This document shows, one piece after another, positions 18,292-27,152 of a stretch of DNA of 64,000 nt. The position numbers were made by a program, and so were the translations under genes. Source of the stretch: Gimesia aquarii (GTDB lineage Bacteria > Planctomycetota > Planctomycetia > Planctomycetales > Planctomycetaceae); contig NZ_CP037920.1 of assembly GCF_007748195.1 (NCBI RefSeq), positions 5,733,800-5,797,799 on the forward strand, written 5' to 3'. Position 1 is the first letter of the stretch; every line of letters begins with the position of its first letter. The notes under the pieces were generated by a model. It worked only from the letters and a program-made list of their open reading frames with translations. It searched no databases and was not told the DNA's origin.

Positions 18292-19710
18292 ATGTCTCGT
18301 ATATTCCCTCTGTTGTTGATTTGCTTTGGAGTTCCATTCACTGCGACTGCACAGCTACAGAATTCAAATGACCCATTTGCACAACAAAAGATGCAAGCCG
18401 ATCAAGCTCAGCAAAAAGGGGATTTTGCAAAATCAATTGAATTGGCCTCACAGGTTTTACAACAAAAGCCCAATGACGATGTCGCCTACTATCTTCGGGC
18501 TAGCGCCCGAGTCGAACTAGGAAGAGCAGAGGGAAACACAAAAACCATTAGAGATGGGGTAGGCGATGCACGCGAAGCCATCCGCTTCAGCCAGAACAAA
18601 AATGTCAATTACTACCTCCCCTATCTTTATGGGATGATGAACCTGGCGGTGATGGAAAACAAAAAAAGCCATGCTGAGACAGCTCTGAACGTTGCAAATC
18701 AAATCCTGGCACGCCCGAATCTAACCCCAGAAGAACGAGCAAATTTCCACTACCAGAGGGGAATGATCTATTTGCCGCTCAATCGACCTCAGGAAGCTGC
18801 AAAAGATTTTACTGAAACAATCAAACTTTCTCCAAATCATATCGCCGCCTTATTAGCACTACCTGATGCCTATGCTTTGGCAGGAAACAATGAAATGGCA
18901 CTGGCCAGTTTCAACCAGGTAATTCAAAAGCAACCAAATTCTCCCGTCGTTTACAATAATCGCGCTATGTTTTATCAACAGCAAGGCAAAATCCAGGAAG
19001 CAATTAATGACTTTTCTCGAGCAATCCAAATCGACCCGAAATACCATCATGCTATTACCAACCGGGGTTTTGCATACTTGGAAGGAGGCAAACCTCAAAC
19101 GGCTGAATCAGACCTGACACAATCATTGTCGATTGTCCCCAACCAACCGTTTGTTCTGGGTATGCGGGGTGAGGCCAGACTTCTGCAAGGAAAAATCACT
19201 CAAGCAATTGAGGACCAGAAACAGGCAGTAAAACTGGATCCATCGAATGCAGCATTACACTCTGACTTAGGATTTTCTTACTTCTTCAGTCAGAACTTTC
19301 CCGAAGCGCTCGTGGAGTTTAATCAGGCTGCACAACTGGCTCCACAACAAATGAAAGTATTAGACCCCTGGATTTACACTGCAATGGTACGTAGCAATCA
19401 AAAGGCAGCAGCCGATGCAAAATTCCAATCGATCCTGGCCAAAAAACCGGAAACTCGGGATTCCGTTGATACGCTTCTCGCCTTTTTAATGGGTAAAATC
19501 TCTGAAACTGAGCTGCTAAAATCAATTGATCCCAAAGACCCGCAACGGGCAAAAGCCCAAACCTGCGAAGCATATTACTTCATTGGGCAAAAAGCATTGA
19601 TGTCGGGGAACAGTGCAGCAGCAACTCAGAATTTCCAGCAGGTTCTCAACACAAACATGAAAAACTTGTCTGCATATCGTGGTGCACAGTTTGCATTAAA
19701 GAAGTTCTAA
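18292..19710 (+). CDS. Secreted TPR-repeat protein
   Basis: A 472-residue protein with a clear signal peptide (MSRIFPLLLICFGVPFTATAQ). The start at 18292 is chosen because it begins the signal peptide and has AAGGA upstream; the frame itself opens 13 codons earlier. The mature part is built of TPR repeats, for example AIKLSPNHIAALLALPDAYALAGN, VIQKQPNSPVVYNNRAMFYQQQGKIQEAINDFSRAIQIDPKY and AVKLDPSNAALHSDLGFSYF. It probably acts as a periplasmic or cell-envelope scaffold. The partner is unknown. It converges with the ketosynthase-like gene. Confidence 0.85.
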   Translation: MSRIFPLLLICFGVPFTATAQLQNSNDPFAQQKMQADQAQQKGDFAKSIELASQVLQQKPNDDVAYYLRASARVELGRAEGNTKTIRDGVGDAREAIRFSQNKNVNYYLPYLYGMMNLAVMENKKSHAETALNVANQILARPNLTPEERANFHYQRGMIYLPLNRPQEAAKDFTETIKLSPNHIAALLALPDAYALAGNNEMALASFNQVIQKQPNSPVVYNNRAMFYQQQGKIQEAINDFSRAIQIDPKYHHAITNRGFAYLEGGKPQTAESDLTQSLSIVPNQPFVLGMRGEARLLQGKITQAIEDQKQAVKLDPSNAALHSDLGFSYFFSQNFPEALVEFNQAAQLAPQQMKVLDPWIYTAMVRSNQKAAADAKFQSILAKKPETRDSVDTLLAFLMGKISETELLKSIDPKDPQRAKAQTCEAYYFIGQKALMSGNSAAATQNFQQVLNTNMKNLSAYRGAQFALKKF

Positions 19711-19714
19711 ACAA

Positions 19715-19747
19715 ACATAGCCTCGGAAAGATTTTCCAAGGCTATGT
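19715..19747. terminator. Bidirectional terminator hairpin
   Basis: ACATAGCCT-x-GGAAA pairs with TTTCC-x-AGGCTATGT across a very short loop, giving about 14 paired bases with one mismatch (a wobble on the minus strand). It sits between convergent genes and can serve both. Confidence 0.75.
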
Positions 19748-19772
19748 ATTTCATAATTTAATGCTGGCAAAT

Positions 19773-21074
19773 TCAGGCGCCGCAAATCACTGAGGCACTG
19801 GCTTGACCACATGTTGTTGTGCTAATTTTTAAGAACAGCTTATTATTCGTTGCCAGTGGTTCATTTCGAACGACATTTAATGGACAATCAGGATCCGGTT
19901 CTTCGTAATTCAATGTGGCAGGAATGAGCCCCTGCTTCAAAGCTACCAGCGAACCACTGGCTTCAACGATTCCACAAGCAGAACCAGAATTTCCAAAATA
20001 GCTCTTAAGTGCCGTTACTGGAATTTCTGTTGCTTTGTCACCAAAGACATCCTGAATCGCCTGAAACTCATTCACATCAAAGACAGTGTCACCAAGACCA
20101 TGAGCATTAATGTGTCCAATATCACCGGGCTGAACTCCAGATCTATTTAAAGCAGCTTTAATCGAGTTCGTAATAGCTGTTCTGACATCCGGCTCTCCAC
20201 TCGGCTTAAGCACACAAGAGGCACCTGTTCCCAAAAGTTCACCCCAGATTTTTGCACCACGCTTTTCAGCATGTGATTTTTCTTCAAGCAGCAGTGAACA
20301 AGCGGCCTCGCCAACAACCTGCCCCGTCCGTCCCTTGTCAAACGGTCGAGATCGTTTTGAATACTCGGCTGGTGAATCTGCTAACTGGTCCCAGAACTTA
20401 GCATGAATCGACTTCACTTCATGCACACGCGTTCCTGTTACACCTGCAATCATGATATCAGCCCAACCACGTTCGATGACGCGTTGCGCTTCCCCAAGCA
20501 CAAGGTTCCCAGAAGCTTCAGCCTGAGTGATCGAGTTATTGGGTCCACGAGCATCTATGATAATACCGATGTGGCAGGCCGGCATGTTGGGGAGGTATTT
20601 CAATAACCAGAGCGGCTCCATCTTAGGTAGTCCCTCAGCACCCCAATGATCATATTTGAACTCCGTCCCCTCAGTACTCGCCATACAGGCACCATAAAGT
20701 ACAGATGGCGGGCTCAACATTAAGTTCGCCCCAAATTCAATCCCAAATCGCTCACTATCAATGGCACTTAGATCCAATTCAGAATCTTCCATTGCTAAAT
20801 TTGCGGAAGCGACGCCCATTTGGATCTCACGGCACATCACCTTGATACTTTTTCTCTGCTTTTTAAGATACTGCTTCTTTGCAGAAGATTCGTTGAAATC
20901 AGAAACTTCGCCAACACCAATATCTGGCACTGCCAAGTAAGAGTACAATTCCGATTTTTTGATACCCGATTTTCCAGACAGCAAACTATCCTGAAAGGCT
21001 TCTACTCCGACCCCAACAGGACTGAGGATGCCCATTCCCGTTATCAGAATTCGTGGTTGTGCTTCTGTATTCAT
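19773..21074 (-). CDS. Ketosynthase-fold protein with altered Cys-His-His triad (chain-length-factor-like)
   Basis: A 433-residue thiolase-fold homologue of FabF beginning RILITGMGILSPVGVGVEAF. Aligned by eye with FabF, the nucleophile motif TACTSG reads TQAEASG, so the Cys is replaced by Glu186. The first His is kept (INAHG, His325). The second His of TGHLLG is replaced by Asn362 (FGNSGS), and the lysine four residues before it is kept (Lys357). Condensation by the normal mechanism is therefore unlikely. Chain-length factors of type II polyketide synthases carry Gln at the Cys position, so a KS-beta-like partner of the neighbouring FabF or a decarboxylase are both possible. It lies 418 bp downstream of fabF on the same strand. 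Confidence 0.8.
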   Translation of the reverse strand: MNTEAQPRILITGMGILSPVGVGVEAFQDSLLSGKSGIKKSELYSYLAVPDIGVGEVSDFNESSAKKQYLKKQRKSIKVMCREIQMGVASANLAMEDSELDLSAIDSERFGIEFGANLMLSPPSVLYGACMASTEGTEFKYDHWGAEGLPKMEPLWLLKYLPNMPACHIGIIIDARGPNNSITQAEASGNLVLGEAQRVIERGWADIMIAGVTGTRVHEVKSIHAKFWDQLADSPAEYSKRSRPFDKGRTGQVVGEAACSLLLEEKSHAEKRGAKIWGELLGTGASCVLKPSGEPDVRTAITNSIKAALNRSGVQPGDIGHINAHGLGDTVFDVNEFQAIQDVFGDKATEIPVTALKSYFGNSGSACGIVEASGSLVALKQGLIPATLNYEEPDPDCPLNVVRNEPLATNNKLFLKISTTTCGQASASVICGA

Positions 21075-21492
21075 TTGAATCTCTTTAGAAAGTCCCGCTT
21101 ACACTTCGCGTCAGCTATTTTTGATTAATGTACCATCATCGTAGAAAATAATTCTCTGCAGGCAAGACCCTGGCCTATTTCGGTACGAGAATCCACTGAC
21201 CCATATATCATAGCTAAAAAAGTAGAATTTGTGGAGTTACCCCTTCGCTGTCTGACCTCCTGCCTGAACCCAAGAAAGCAGTAAGATCAAACATACATAC
21301 ACTATTCATAAATCTTCAAGCAACTGATGACATGGGATAGCTAAGACAATCGAGGCCTGATTTTCAACCCTGAAGCAATAACGAGATACAGAATAATTCG
21401 GGAAAACTCACCTTACTTGGAGAAGGTCTGAATACAACCGACATCAAGAATCATGCGATCACTGACTCAGCACACTTAAAAGCAATAGCCAT
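21075..21492. other. 418-bp gap between fabF and the ketosynthase-like gene
   Basis: I see no coding frame with a ribosome-binding site, no tRNA and no strong terminator. The length suggests the ketosynthase-like gene has its own promoter, but no convincing -35/-10 pair was found. Confidence 0.4.
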
Positions 21493-22737
21493 CTATGGTG
21501 CGTTTTGAAGAACTAAACACGCATTATGACCGCCGAATCCAAAACTATTCTTCAATATTCGATTAATTTTCATCTCACGCGGCTCTTGAGGAATGTAGTC
21601 GAGATTACATTTTTCATCAGGTTCATCCAGGTTAACCGTAGGAGGAGCAGTCTGTTCTTGCAGAGCTTTGACAGCAACAACAAACTCAACCCCACCTGAC
21701 GCACCTAATAAATGTCCTAGATGACCTTTGGTGCTGGAAACAGGCATCTTATTTACATGCGCGCCAAAAACAGTATTGATGGCTGCAGTTTCTGCAACAT
21801 CGCCCAAAGGAGTACTTGTCCCGTGTGTATTGATGTAGTCGATATCTTCGTTATTGATACCAGCATCTCTAATCGCATTTTGCATAGCACGTCCTGCCCC
21901 ACGACCTTCGGGATCAGGAGCCGTCATATGCGAACCATCAGCCGACATTCCATAACCTATGACTTCTGCCAAGATGGGAATACCACGCTTTTTGGCATGC
22001 TCATACTCTTCAAGCACAATAATGCCGGCCCCTTCGGCTATCACAAAACCGTCTCGATCACGATCAAAAGGACGGCTGGCAGACTGTGGATCATCATTAC
22101 GAGTCGAAAGTGCATTCATGCGAGCAAAGCCCGAAAGCCCCATTGGCGTCACAGCCGCTTCGCTCCCCCCCGTTACCATAATATCAGCAACGTCATTTTG
22201 AATTAACTTAAATGCATCTCCAATCGCATTCGTAGCAGATGCACAAGCCGTAGCAACAGCGCTGTTCGGCCCTTTTAATTTATAAGTCACCGAAATATTA
22301 CCACTGGCGGCATTGACCATTAGCTTGGGAATCATAAACGGCGAAACACGGGCTGGCCCCTGGTTATAAAGACGATCGTGCTGATTTTCGATTTCGTTCA
22401 GACCACCAATCCCACTCCCTACCAGAACGCCCCTACGATAGGGATCACCATCAAAATCTTCCAATTGTGCCTGTCGGTAAGCAATATGAGCGCCAACAAG
22501 ACCGAATTGTACAAAACGATCAACACGTTTGAGATCTTTCGCTGTAAGATTGGTATATTCTGTAGCGTCAAAATCTTTAACTTCACCACCAAAGCGCACT
22601 TTGTAATCGGAACAATCAAAGCGTTCCACGGGACCAATTCCACTTTTACCCGCGCATATTTTGTCCCAAAACTCTGAGACATCTAAACCCAGAGCCGTTA
22701 CAACAGACACCCCGGTAACAACGACTCTCCTGCGCAT
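21493..22737 (-). CDS. fabF: Beta-ketoacyl-ACP synthase II
   Basis: FabF condenses malonyl-ACP with a growing acyl chain in type II fatty-acid synthesis. The triad is complete: Cys165 in ATACASATNAIG, His305 in NTHGTSTPLGD, and His342 in STKGHLGHLLGASG. The C-terminal NSFGFGGHNACLVL loop is typical. At 414 residues it has the normal length. It follows acpP by 77 bp on the same strand, a conserved pairing. It contrasts with the inactive-looking homologue just downstream. Confidence 0.97.
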   Translation of the reverse strand: MRRRVVVTGVSVVTALGLDVSEFWDKICAGKSGIGPVERFDCSDYKVRFGGEVKDFDATEYTNLTAKDLKRVDRFVQFGLVGAHIAYRQAQLEDFDGDPYRRGVLVGSGIGGLNEIENQHDRLYNQGPARVSPFMIPKLMVNAASGNISVTYKLKGPNSAVATACASATNAIGDAFKLIQNDVADIMVTGGSEAAVTPMGLSGFARMNALSTRNDDPQSASRPFDRDRDGFVIAEGAGIIVLEEYEHAKKRGIPILAEVIGYGMSADGSHMTAPDPEGRGAGRAMQNAIRDAGINNEDIDYINTHGTSTPLGDVAETAAINTVFGAHVNKMPVSSTKGHLGHLLGASGGVEFVVAVKALQEQTAPPTVNLDEPDEKCNLDYIPQEPREMKINRILKNSFGFGGHNACLVLQNAP

Positions 22738-22814
22738 CCGAGAACACTTCCTACAATGAAAAGACAGGACTCTATTAAATCAAAACACTGGACGATAGAA
22801 CTGATTGCCGCTGA

Positions 22815-23048
22815 CTAGTTGGCTTTCTCAGTAATATATCCGACAACATCGCCTACCGTTTTAATTTTGTCATAATCATCATCCGGAATTGTGACATCAA
22901 ACTCGTCTTCAAATTCCATAACGAGTTCAACGATGTCTAATGAGTCAGCCTTTAAGTCATCGATAAATTTGCTGTCTAGAGTAATATCTTCTTTTGGATG
23001 GCCCAGTTGTTCGCTAACGATACCAACCACTTTTTCTTCGATTGACAC
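22815..23048 (-). CDS. acpP: Acyl carrier protein
   Basis: A 77-residue acidic protein that carries acyl intermediates on 4'-phosphopantetheine. The attachment serine is Ser36 in [20 protein letters not shown], and the chain starts [21 protein letters not shown] lies before the ATG. The gene sits between fabD (390 bp upstream) and fabF. fabG, which often lies here, is absent from the window. Confidence 0.97.
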   Translation of the reverse strand: MSIEEKVVGIVSEQLGHPKEDITLDSKFIDDLKADSLDIVELVMEFEDEFDVTIPDDDYDKIKTVGDVVGYITEKAN

Positions 23049-23438
23049 TCTTTTTCTCCTTCACCGTCTTAGTGATTTTTAATCTTAAGTATGGCTGGAA
23101 ACATCTTTACCAAACCAACTTGGATGTATTCGCTAATAGCTGTAGCGATGATATATCCAGTTTCCTTAATTATGTAAACCTTAAAATGGGACAAGAATTA
23201 TTAGTCTTGTCTACTCCACCAAAGTTATCTCATAATTTGAGTAAGGTTACATTTCCAGTCTGAGAACATACGATTTTAGGTTCTCTGGAATATTCTTTCA
23301 GTGATCGTTGTAAGTTGTTGTAGCACAAATCGATAGATTAGATCAAGCTCTGAGCCACTGGACAAAATATACGAAATAATATCTCTGCCCTCTGACGTGC
23401 AGTTCCGCAGACCAGTCACAGGAAATCATCCATCCGGT
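23049..23438. other. 390-bp acpP leader region with three hairpins or inverted repeats
   Basis: No gene is visible. Symmetric elements are TCGCTA/TAGCGA at 23130-23148, GACAAGA/TCTTGTC (perfect 7 bp) at 23190-23211, and GAGAAC/GTTCTC at 23262-23285. They lie in the likely untranslated leader of acpP, or in the fabD-acpP spacer if the transcript reads through. A regulatory role is inferred only from position. Confidence 0.4.
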
Positions 23439-24347
23439 TCAGGAATCATTCACAGTTTCGCAGGCTATTTTCCGATTGATGCGTTTCATTAACCCCTTGA
23501 GGACCTTACCGGGACCAATTTCATAAAACTCATCGAAACCATTATCCAGCATCTTACGAATTGAGTCTTCCCACAAAACAGGGCTAATCACTTGTCTTAT
23601 CAGCAATTCGCGTATTTCGTCTGGATCTTCATGAATTTCAGCATCCACATTTGAAATAACAGGAATTTCCGGCTTTTTAAGACCGACTCCTCCGAGTGCC
23701 TCAGATAACTGACTATCGGCAGGTTTCATAATTTCTGTATGAAATGCACCTGCGACTGCCAACGGGATCGCACGGCCCCCTTCTTGTTCGGCCAACTCGG
23801 CAGCCCGTTCACAGGCACTGTTTTCACCAGAAAGTACAATATTTCCGGGACACAGATAATTAGCAATCCAGATCTTTCCAGCAGAGGAAGCGGCTTTACA
23901 AATTTCAACCACCTTTTCTCGATCCAGTAGCAAAACACTCACCATTCCAGAAGGATTTGCATCTGCAGCTGCCTGCATCGCTTCACCGCGTCTTTGCACA
24001 ACACGCAACCCATCTTCAAAAGTCATCGCACCAGCAAAGACCAGCGCAGTGTACTCCCCCAAACTTAGACCCGCTGCCATTTCACAAGCTAAGACTTTAT
24101 CGGGAGAATCTGCCCGGAGCATTTCCAAAGCCGCAAGACTGGTCACAAACAAAGCAGGCTGGCTAACAACCGTTGAGTCCAGTTCTTCACTGGGACCTTC
24201 AAAGCAGAGTTTGGCTAAATCGTATTGAAGAATTTCAGCTGCACGATTAAAAAGTTCCAAAGCAGCCGGATACTTTTCGACAATTGTCTTGCCCATACCG
24301 ACATGCTGAGCCCCCTGTCCGGGAAACAAAAAAGCGATTCTGCTCAC
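23439..24347 (-). CDS. fabD: Malonyl-CoA:ACP transacylase
   Basis: FabD moves malonyl from CoA to ACP. The chain starts IAFLFPGQGAQHVGMG. The nucleophile is Ser95 in AGLSLGEYTA, His203 (AVAGAFHTEIM) completes the dyad, and Arg120 (VQRRGEAM) is the carboxylate-binding Arg. The residue before the nucleophile is Leu where most FabD proteins have His (GHSLG). At 302 residues the length is normal. It is followed upstream by plsX with an 81-bp spacer that holds three tandem repeats. Confidence 0.95.
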   Translation of the reverse strand: MSRIAFLFPGQGAQHVGMGKTIVEKYPAALELFNRAAEILQYDLAKLCFEGPSEELDSTVVSQPALFVTSLAALEMLRADSPDKVLACEMAAGLSLGEYTALVFAGAMTFEDGLRVVQRRGEAMQAAADANPSGMVSVLLLDREKVVEICKAASSAGKIWIANYLCPGNIVLSGENSACERAAELAEQEGGRAIPLAVAGAFHTEIMKPADSQLSEALGGVGLKKPEIPVISNVDAEIHEDPDEIRELLIRQVISPVLWEDSIRKMLDNGFDEFYEIGPGKVLKGLMKRINRKIACETVNDS

Positions 24348-24363
24348 TGGTCGATCCCTCTAT

Positions 24364-24411
24364 ATCTATACTGCTAAAAATCTATACTGCTAAAAATCTA
24401 TACTGCTAAAA
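24364..24411. repeat. Three tandem copies of a 16-bp unit between plsX and fabD
   Basis: The unit ATCTATACTGCTAAAA is repeated exactly three times, filling most of the 81-bp spacer and ending 16 bp before the fabD start. On the minus strand each copy reads TTTTAGCAGTATAGAT, which contains a -10-like TATAGA. Confidence 0.9.
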
Positions 24412-24428
24412 ACATTAAGAATGTCGAG

Positions 24429-25430
24429 TTATGCTACTGGCTTTTGAGCCAGATGCTCGGCAATCTGTGAATTGATGCCACGGTCCTTAAATGTGGCACT
24501 CCCTTTCAAAGCATTCGAAATCGACTGAGCATCACTGGATCCATGACAAATAATACAAATACCGTCAATTCCCAGTAAAGGAGCCCCACCTGTTTCGTGG
24601 TAACGATATCGCTTCCCCATATCCATAAATGCCTGCTTGGCCTGATCACGTTCTGTATCGAGACTACCTAATATCTGCTTTGAAGCCTCTTGCATCAGAA
24701 AATCAGCCATCCCTTCACTGACTTTTAATACAACATTACCCACAAAACCTTCACAGATCAGAACGTCTGCTTCCCCTTGGTAGAGGCCTCGACCTTCAAC
24801 GTTCCCGACAAAGTTGTCTTTCAGAGGTCCTTCACTCAGTAAACGATAGGTGCCACGGTAAAGATCATTTCCTTTACCATCTTCGCTTCCGATATTGATC
24901 AACCCGATCTTAGGAACTTCGACTCCCAGTACTTCGCGAGCGTAAATTTCACCCATGATCGCGTATTGATAGAGATGGGATGGACGCGCTGAAGGGTTCG
25001 CCCCCACATCCATTAGCACGGCATGACCGGCTATCGTAGGTAGGGTGACTGCAATTCCGGGTCGTTTTACGTCCTTCAAAAACAACCGCGTTTTCAAACC
25101 AGAAGCCACGACAGCCCCAGTATTTCCAGCACTGACGACGGCATCCACTTCGCGGGCTGCCATCATTTTCCAACAGATCGAAATAGAGCTGTCAGGTTTT
25201 TGACGCATCGCATCGGTGGGCTTTTCTTCCATGCCCACAACCTGACTCGCATGGGCTACCGACAAACGATCTCCGCAGTAACCGGAAGCTTCGATCTGAG
25301 AATCGATTTGATCCTGCGGTCCAACAAGCACTACATTCAGTGCAGGATCCGCCTGTAACGCTGCGATTGCGCCAGTAATATTAGGTTCGGGGGCGAAATC
25401 CCCCCCCATTGCATCCAGTGCAATCCGCAT
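24429..25430 (-). CDS. plsX: Phosphate acyltransferase PlsX
   Basis: PlsX makes acyl-phosphate from acyl-ACP, feeding PlsY and phospholipid synthesis. The 333-residue chain begins MRIALDAMGGDFAPEPNITGAI and includes VVSAGNTGAVVA, LMDVGANPSARPSHLYQYAIMGE, the INIGSEDGKG segment, and GFVGNVVLKVSEG. These are family hallmarks. It is six bases downstream of rpmF on the same strand, the common bacterial rpmF-plsX arrangement. Confidence 0.97.
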   Translation of the reverse strand: MRIALDAMGGDFAPEPNITGAIAALQADPALNVVLVGPQDQIDSQIEASGYCGDRLSVAHASQVVGMEEKPTDAMRQKPDSSISICWKMMAAREVDAVVSAGNTGAVVASGLKTRLFLKDVKRPGIAVTLPTIAGHAVLMDVGANPSARPSHLYQYAIMGEIYAREVLGVEVPKIGLINIGSEDGKGNDLYRGTYRLLSEGPLKDNFVGNVEGRGLYQGEADVLICEGFVGNVVLKVSEGMADFLMQEASKQILGSLDTERDQAKQAFMDMGKRYRYHETGGAPLLGIDGICIICHGSSDAQSISNALKGSATFKDRGINSQIAEHLAQKPVA

Positions 25431-25436
25431 TGATGC

Positions 25437-25616
25437 TTAATCCTCAGTATCAACGATGGTACGCCCTTGATAGAAACCACAATGAGGGCAAATGGCATGT
25501 GAAGGTGACGCTGTTCCACATTGTGGACAGTATGTTGGTTTGGAAACCTTAATACTATTATGACTGCGTCTCTTACGAGAATTAGATTTCGACATCCGCC
25601 TTTTAGGAACTGCCAT
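25437..25616 (-). CDS. rpmF: 50S ribosomal protein L32
   Basis: A 59-residue protein starting MAVPKRRMSKSNSRKRRSHN, the classic L32 N-terminus. It carries a zinc ribbon (CPQC...CPHC) at residues 30-47 and ends in an acidic tail. The gene is too short for common ORF cut-offs, but the sequence match and the position just before plsX are decisive. Confidence 0.97.
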   Translation of the reverse strand: MAVPKRRMSKSNSRKRRSHNSIKVSKPTYCPQCGTASPSHAICPHCGFYQGRTIVDTED

Positions 25617-25741
25617 GAAAAAGACCGCCTTAAAACATCTGACTTAGCATAAACTATACGAGAAAAACAACTTACCGTAAACTACTGATCCTGTGAGCGC
25701 ACGGAGATCTCTCTTACCAGCTTTTCTGACAGGAATCGAAC

Positions 25742-25771
25742 ATACTATGCAATTTTTAAAACAACTGTCAA
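25742..25771 (-). promoter_or_regulatory. Sigma-70-type promoter for rpmF-plsX-fabD
   Basis: On the minus strand a consensus TTGACA is followed after 18 bp by TAGTAT (4 of 6 matches). The predicted start of transcription leaves about 120 nt of leader before rpmF. Confidence 0.65.
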
Positions 25772-25886
25772 GCTACAGGGGACGGAACAGTCGATATCAG
25801 AAGTGATATTTTTATATTGCGCAACAAGAATAAAACATCGGTACACATTCTTGAATGCAATTTCCTCAGAAAATCGAGAGTTATAC

Positions 25887-27122
25887 ATGATGGATCATTG
25901 TCTCAAACGCCTTGTTTTTCGGCAAATTTCACTCAATCTCACTATTTTAACGGTCTGTCTATGCTTGCTACAAAATGTGATGGCCCAGACAAATGGAAAT
26001 CCTAATCCACAACCGATGACTCCGACAGAATTGCAGGCATTCGGCAAGCAGATCCAACAGACAGTACGTTCTCAGGACGCAGTGAAATTCCGTCAATTAT
26101 TCGACTGGCAAACGTTTATTGACAGAACACTCGCTGAATTCGAGCAGAATCCAGCCGTCCAGCAATCCATGAAACCGATTCGCCAGCAATTACAAGCAAC
26201 TTATGATGGAAAAAATCAGGGGATCGATACTGAGTTGTTGGCTGAAATTGCTAATGGAGCTGATTATCGCTTCTTAAGTATGAGAAAAGAGCAGAATCAG
26301 TACAAAGTCATTTTCCGCTTCCTTAGACCCGACTGGAGTTTGAATTACCATGCCTTGATTATTGAAAAACAACAGTCTGGCAAATTAAAGATTGTTGACA
26401 TTGACAGCTTTTCTACCGGTGAACTGCTCTCGCAATCAATCAAATGGTCCTTAATGCCGGAAATCCAAAAAGCGCAATTAAGTGTTCAAAACAAACTCAA
26501 TGCTGAGGAAAAAAGCCGTATTCAAGAGCAGAAGAAATTATACGACTTTCTAAGCCTCTCCTCAGAAAAAAGTGATCCCTTTCAGGCTTACCAGCAACTT
26601 GCTAAGCAGTATAAGGGAAGAAAAACTGTTTTGTTGAGACTGGCTCAAGATACCATCGAAAAAGAGAACCACAAAAAATATCTGCAAGTATTGAATGTGT
26701 TCCGTAAGTACCATCCGGGTGACTTAACTGTGGAACTGTTAAGTATCGATTATTTTATCTTAATGAGCGAATTTTCCTCAGCTTTGGAATGTCTCGATCG
26801 CTTAAATGCCTCAATCAAAACGGTCGATCCTTACCTTTACTCTTTACGAGCAGGAATTCTGATCGAAATGGGTGACATTGCCTTAGCAGGAAAATATGCG
26901 GGTAAAGCAAGTGAAATTGAACCAAACTTATTGCAACCCTATATGCATCTCATCAATATTTCCGTAGTGCAAAGCAACTTCGATCAAACCATCAAATATC
27001 TGGACATCTTGAAATCGAAATTTGGTTTTTCATATGAAGATCTCGATCTCAGTGAATTGGACAACTATACCAAATTTACGAATTCTACTCAGTTTAAAAA
27101 ATGGAAAGCGAACCAAAAGTAA
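25887..27122 (+). CDS. Secreted protein with TPR-like C-terminal part, unknown function
   Basis: A 411-residue protein with a signal peptide ending near VMAQ (about residue 33). The start is taken at the first of two adjacent ATG codons, where the signal begins. Residues 45-200 are a non-repetitive domain with NYHALIIEKQQSGKLKIVDIDSFSTGELLS, resembling secreted proteins that precede TPR arrays. The C-terminal 170 residues are helical and TPR-like (SALECLDRLNASIKTVDPYLYSLRAGILIEMGD). I do not recognise a named family. It converges with the squalene-cyclase-like gene. Confidence 0.75.
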   Translation: MMDHCLKRLVFRQISLNLTILTVCLCLLQNVMAQTNGNPNPQPMTPTELQAFGKQIQQTVRSQDAVKFRQLFDWQTFIDRTLAEFEQNPAVQQSMKPIRQQLQATYDGKNQGIDTELLAEIANGADYRFLSMRKEQNQYKVIFRFLRPDWSLNYHALIIEKQQSGKLKIVDIDSFSTGELLSQSIKWSLMPEIQKAQLSVQNKLNAEEKSRIQEQKKLYDFLSLSSEKSDPFQAYQQLAKQYKGRKTVLLRLAQDTIEKENHKKYLQVLNVFRKYHPGDLTVELLSIDYFILMSEFSSALECLDRLNASIKTVDPYLYSLRAGILIEMGDIALAGKYAGKASEIEPNLLQPYMHLINISVVQSNFDQTIKYLDILKSKFGFSYEDLDLSELDNYTKFTNSTQFKKWKANQK

Positions 27123-27152
27123 TTGCAGGTTTGATCAGCTCATACAGGTAAA

